From CAZRKC01 sp964600665 (GTDB lineage: Bacteria; Bacillota; SLNR01): 14,425 nucleotides of DNA. Positions within the stretch are counted from its first letter, which is position 1; every line of letters starts with the position of its first letter. Positions 12,801 through 14,425 of the stretch are shown here, piece after piece. The stretch lies in NCBI GenBank assembly GCA_964600665.1, contig CAZRKC010000045.1, positions 1-14,425 on the forward strand. The letters are read 5' to 3'. The notes beneath the pieces are model-generated. The model searched no databases and had not been told where the DNA came from. It saw only the letters and a program-made list of their open reading frames with translations. The translations under genes and the position numbers were made by a program.

Positions 12801-14425
12801 CCCAATGGGACGGTACTAGCAAGCAGCACAATCAACGTTGCTGCTGTCCCTGCCTATGGAGGATCCCGCTGGGTGGATAACGCTTTCGCCGAGCCCCTTT
12901 CAATAACGGCAGGAGAGCGGTATGCGATTGTGTGGAGCGGTCTCTCATATGGGGTAACCAATATGGAAGTTTCGAATACAGATTCCTATCCGGGAGGTAA
13001 GGCGATCAAGAAATTTTATGGTTCATGGTTGGATTACTTGGCACCTGACTTCATCTTTAGAACATTTGTCTTATCCTCCCCAGGAATTACAGTAACGCCT
13101 TCAACCGATCTTACAACCACGGAATCCGGGGGATTCGATACCTTTACCGTCGTGTTGAATACCCAACCTGCTGCCGATGTTGCGATAGGACTGAGCAGTT
13201 CGGACACGACAGAAGGCACGGTATCTTCCCCAAGCCTGACTTTTACTGCTTCCAATTGGAATTCTCCCCAAACTATTACGATTACAGGTGTGGATGATGC
13301 CCTTGACGATGGTGATATTTCATACACCATTACTGGTACAGCCACATCTGCCGATGCCCACTACAACGGTAAAACATTTATCTCTAATGTTGCCAACTTG
13401 GATAACGACATCACTGTCAGTTTTCATGCCAATGGTGGCAGCCCCACTCCCACCGATCAGGTAATCGCCACCGGCAATAAAGTAGCCAGCCCCACTGATC
13501 CTACCCGGTCCGATTACACATTGGATGGGTGGTACACGGATGACTCTACTTTTGCTAATCAGTGGGACTTTGATGTAGATACAGTCGGCGCGTCCAATTT
13601 CACCCTCTATGCCAAGTGGGTGGTATCTTCTCAAGCCCCGATAGTGACGGAAGATCCCGAAGATCAATCCATCACCTACGGCAATAACGCTTCGTTCACC
13701 GCATCTGCTAGCGGAAATCCCACTCCTACCGTTCAATGGCAGTTGAGTATGGATGGGGGTAACAGTTTCAGCAACATCAGTGACGGTGGGGTTTACAGCG
13801 GCGCGTCCACCATGAATCTGATCGTGACGAACCCCTCTGTTTCTTACAGCGGGTATCAGTACCGGGCCGTATTTACCAATGGAGTAGGCCAGGACGCGAT
13901 TTCTGGAGTGGCTACGCTGAGGGTTACCCCTCTTGGGATTACGGGTAGTTTTACAGCTGCCAATAAGGTATACGATGGAAATACATCTGCAGTAATAGTG
14001 GAAAGATCTCTCACCGGTACACTGGCGAATGATGATGTTAGCCTGACGGGTGGCACCGCTGCTTTTGGAGATAGCAGTGTCGGTGAAAATAAGATTGTTT
14101 GCTTGACCGGAGCCACTCTTTCGGGTACTGATGCCGATAATTATAGTCTAATTTCAGTGGCAACAACCACAGCGGGTATCACCGCCTGCCCCATTACAGT
14201 GAAGGCGGATGGCAAGACAAAAGTCTACGGAGAGACAGATCCGGCACTGACCTACCAGATCACTTCTGGCGTGCTGGTCGGCGAAGACAGCTTTACCGGG
14301 GCGCTTACCCGGGTTGTAGGTGAGGATGTCGGCCCATACGCCATCCAGCAGGGAACACTGGCTCTGAGCAGCAACTATGCATTGACCTATGAGGGTGCGA
14401 ACCTGGTGATAGGATCTCGGTCCAT
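9894..14425 (+). CDS. Giant multidomain secreted cell-surface protein, 3' end outside the window
   Basis: The frame is open for 1,510 codons to the window edge. Residues 1-42 are a signal peptide with a long basic N-region (KRKGRKLWKK) and cleavage near VSA. Then in order: Calx-beta-like module 46-102, interrupted by an inserted domain 103-285 and resumed at 286-340; InlB B-repeat 341-410 (FDANGGSPTP ... YTFDGWYTD ... LYAKW); TIG/IPT domain 415-504; beta-rich region 505-614; jelly-roll-like region 615-767; InlB B-repeats 771-838 and 843-909; a choice-of-anchor-like region 910-1062; second Calx-beta-like module 1063-1172 (SSDTTEGTV ... GVDDALDDGD); InlB B-repeat 1173-1242; Ig-like domain about 1249-1346; YDG domain 1347-1433 (KVYDGNTSA); MBG domain from 1434 (KVYGETDPALTY). 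Such proteins act in adhesion or matrix building; anchoring, perhaps SLH domains, would lie in the missing part. Confidence 0.93.
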   Translation, partial: MITTSKIPKRKGRKLWKKINTLILVVAMVVMNLPLSALVSASDSYGITLNPSSGLVTTEGGGTDTFTVQLNSKPSNTVTVNLASSDTTEGTVSPTSVTFTADRDWDSQSRLPTGVPSTIGNNVNPSGTWVSYPIANSLSQCVGQLPSWPMVDSDWITGQTAAGGYILFSFDHFTIPDAATNIRLTVYFRARDNGEVTGTNSIGACLGMGGGNIMYATTTSNPGSSFGLGGYSWDNNPMTGFAWTADQINGYATGYSLLQFGVYSNDLDPNIDVSCVSAQVSYDYFTPSNWNIPQTITVTGVNDAIDDGDVAYTINATTSSPDQNFHGKTASSSVTNRDNDITVSFDANGGSPTPASQAITTGGKVVQPSDPTKSDYTFDGWYTDNNTFANRWDFNVHTVGTSNFILYAKWRANNPVPTLTGISPSSGYLGQTLNVTLTGTGFIEGVSTVNGDSGIAVNSATVNSSTQITANLTIAAGATPGIRHFSVTNAAPGGGTSGSQAFEILSAATLTINQTSVDGYSSVSVSPSATVKVDVRATLTGLNWSSTQYQIEGQDAVNVDTANFTADGLPHNANFNITVPVTPGTYDLTLIAYEGEGCIGGHSNSFTLTDAIHVGIFGDSFGTVYANPLPGWMDGDMTSTNSVVDTATGSVSGGSSNGYLKMRNVVASKTGISTLGSDNIHLQYTWGQEGYYMTSGSLTVAWKISSSSTWNIVNTHNFIVANTSPYANSVDAVLTGAGNSIIDIRITASNIAWNEWARVDNVLVTGTPLTIYTVAFDAQGGSPTPDNQMIFDGGYITEPQVPSKEGYTLSGWYADSPDTLWNFASDRVTSDMTLYAKWTINQYTVTFDSQGGSAVASQTIDHGGTVNRPADPVRSGYTFAGWYKDAACTDDWVFVSDAVTSNITLYARWAVLDQFLNSTGTSYLIYDEIVAQTFTAGMTGDLYKVSCHLRNTQAITLTAQIQGLTTDGLPNGTVLASSTINVAAVPAYGGSRWVDNAFAEPLSITAGERYAIVWSGLSYGVTNMEVSNTDSYPGGKAIKKFYGSWLDYLAPDFIFRTFVLSSPGITVTPSTDLTTTESGGFDTFTVVLNTQPAADVAIGLSSSDTTEGTVSSPSLTFTASNWNSPQTITITGVDDALDDGDISYTITGTATSADAHYNGKTFISNVANLDNDITVSFHANGGSPTPTDQVIATGNKVASPTDPTRSDYTLDGWYTDDSTFANQWDFDVDTVGASNFTLYAKWVVSSQAPIVTEDPEDQSITYGNNASFTASASGNPTPTVQWQLSMDGGNSFSNISDGGVYSGASTMNLIVTNPSVSYSGYQYRAVFTNGVGQDAISGVATLRVTPLGITGSFTAANKVYDGNTSAVIVERSLTGTLANDDVSLTGGTAAFGDSSVGENKIVCLTGATLSGTDADNYSLISVATTTAGITACPITVKADGKTKVYGETDPALTYQITSGVLVGEDSFTGALTRVVGEDVGPYAIQQGTLALSSNYALTYEGANLVIGSRS
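10200..10748 (+). other. 183-residue domain inserted inside a Calx-beta-like module
   Basis: Residues 103-285 have no counterpart in the second Calx-beta-like module (1063-1172). The flanks fit together: TFTAD on the left and TPSNWNIPQTITVTG on the right correspond to the uninterrupted TFTASNWNSPQTITITG. The left flank continues RDWDSQ, itself like NWNSPQ, so about 11 codons appear on both sides. The insert reads as a beta-sandwich ending FAWTADQING ... LQFGVYSND ... VSCVSAQVSYDYF, a pattern of carbohydrate-binding or structural jelly-roll modules. Domain identity is inferred from style. Confidence 0.7.
10749..11123 (+). repeat. Calx-beta-like half plus InlB B-repeat cassette, copy 1
   Basis: Residues 286-410 align along their whole length with residues 1117-1242 (about 13242-13619): NWN-PQTIT-TGV-DA-DDGD, then NDITVSF-ANGGSPTP, SDYT-DGWYTD, FAN-WDF, LYAKW. 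The DNA is also clearly similar, so this is a segmental duplication within the gene. Confidence 0.8.
13080..13619 (+). repeat. Calx-beta-like plus InlB B-repeat cassette, copy 2, uninterrupted
   Basis: Residues 1063-1242 form the complete cassette, including TTTESGGFDTFTVVLN and SSDTTEGTV, which match residues 46-100 (TTEGGGTDTFTVQLN, SSDTTEGTV) of the interrupted copy. It serves as the reference that reveals the insertion in copy 1. Confidence 0.8.

Noticed and set aside
9857..14116. Several minus-strand frames of 70-170 codons and offset plus-strand frames
   Set aside because: All lie inside the continuous coding frame of the giant surface protein and are low in recognisable content.

Overview
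The window looks like an accessory, partly decayed stretch of a low-to-mid GC Firmicutes chromosome, most likely an anaerobic Clostridia of the Desulfosporosinus/Desulfitobacterium kind. The reasons are a T-box leader, an ortholog of the Bacillus secreted aminopeptidase YwaD, a CCG-domain Fe-S protein beside a QueG-like double-cluster protein, purine-rich ribosome binding sites, and a giant surface protein built from InlB B-repeat, Calx-beta-like, TIG, YDG and MBG modules. The genus is inference; no rRNA or marker gene is present.

Layout. 1-1100 is a graveyard: a frameshifted RhuM-family remnant, two short segments that read like the C-terminus of a 23S rRNA uracil methyltransferase, a 76-nt palindrome, and the 3' tail of an IS3-type transposase. 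1117-2777 (minus strand) is an intact two-gene operon: a class V PLP aminotransferase followed by a Rid/YjgF enamine deaminase. 2790-3300 holds a second, better preserved tail of the same IS3-type transposase and a tandem 19-bp repeat. 3292-5197 is the most striking unit: promoter, a complete T-box riboswitch whose specifier reads UUC (Phe), a secreted M28 aminopeptidase, and a strong terminator. 5200-5970 is again decayed DNA with a membrane-protein fragment. 5979-6575 is a hypothetical protein with a HEPN-like R-x4-H motif. 6631-6947 is a chimeric pseudogene in which the first codons of a type I restriction HsdR subunit run in frame into the C-terminal half of an Ogt-type DNA methyltransferase. 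6987-8646 encodes the two Fe-S proteins. 8647-9440 carries terminators and little else, 9440-9673 a DUF2442 protein, and from 9894 an open frame of more than 1,500 codons runs off the end of the window.

How the parts relate. The aminotransferase and Rid protein fit one job: PLP chemistry plus clearance of the enamine/imine it releases. The Phe T-box would switch on peptide hydrolysis outside the cell when uncharged tRNA-Phe accumulates, a direct route from amino-acid starvation to scavenging. An AT-rich motif of about 35 bp recurs four times (441, 2899, 5654, 8798), near the boundaries between these modules, which suggests assembly by repeated insertion and loss. In the giant protein, one Calx-beta-like module is split by a 183-residue inserted domain, while an unsplit copy of the same cassette lies about 2.5 kb downstream.
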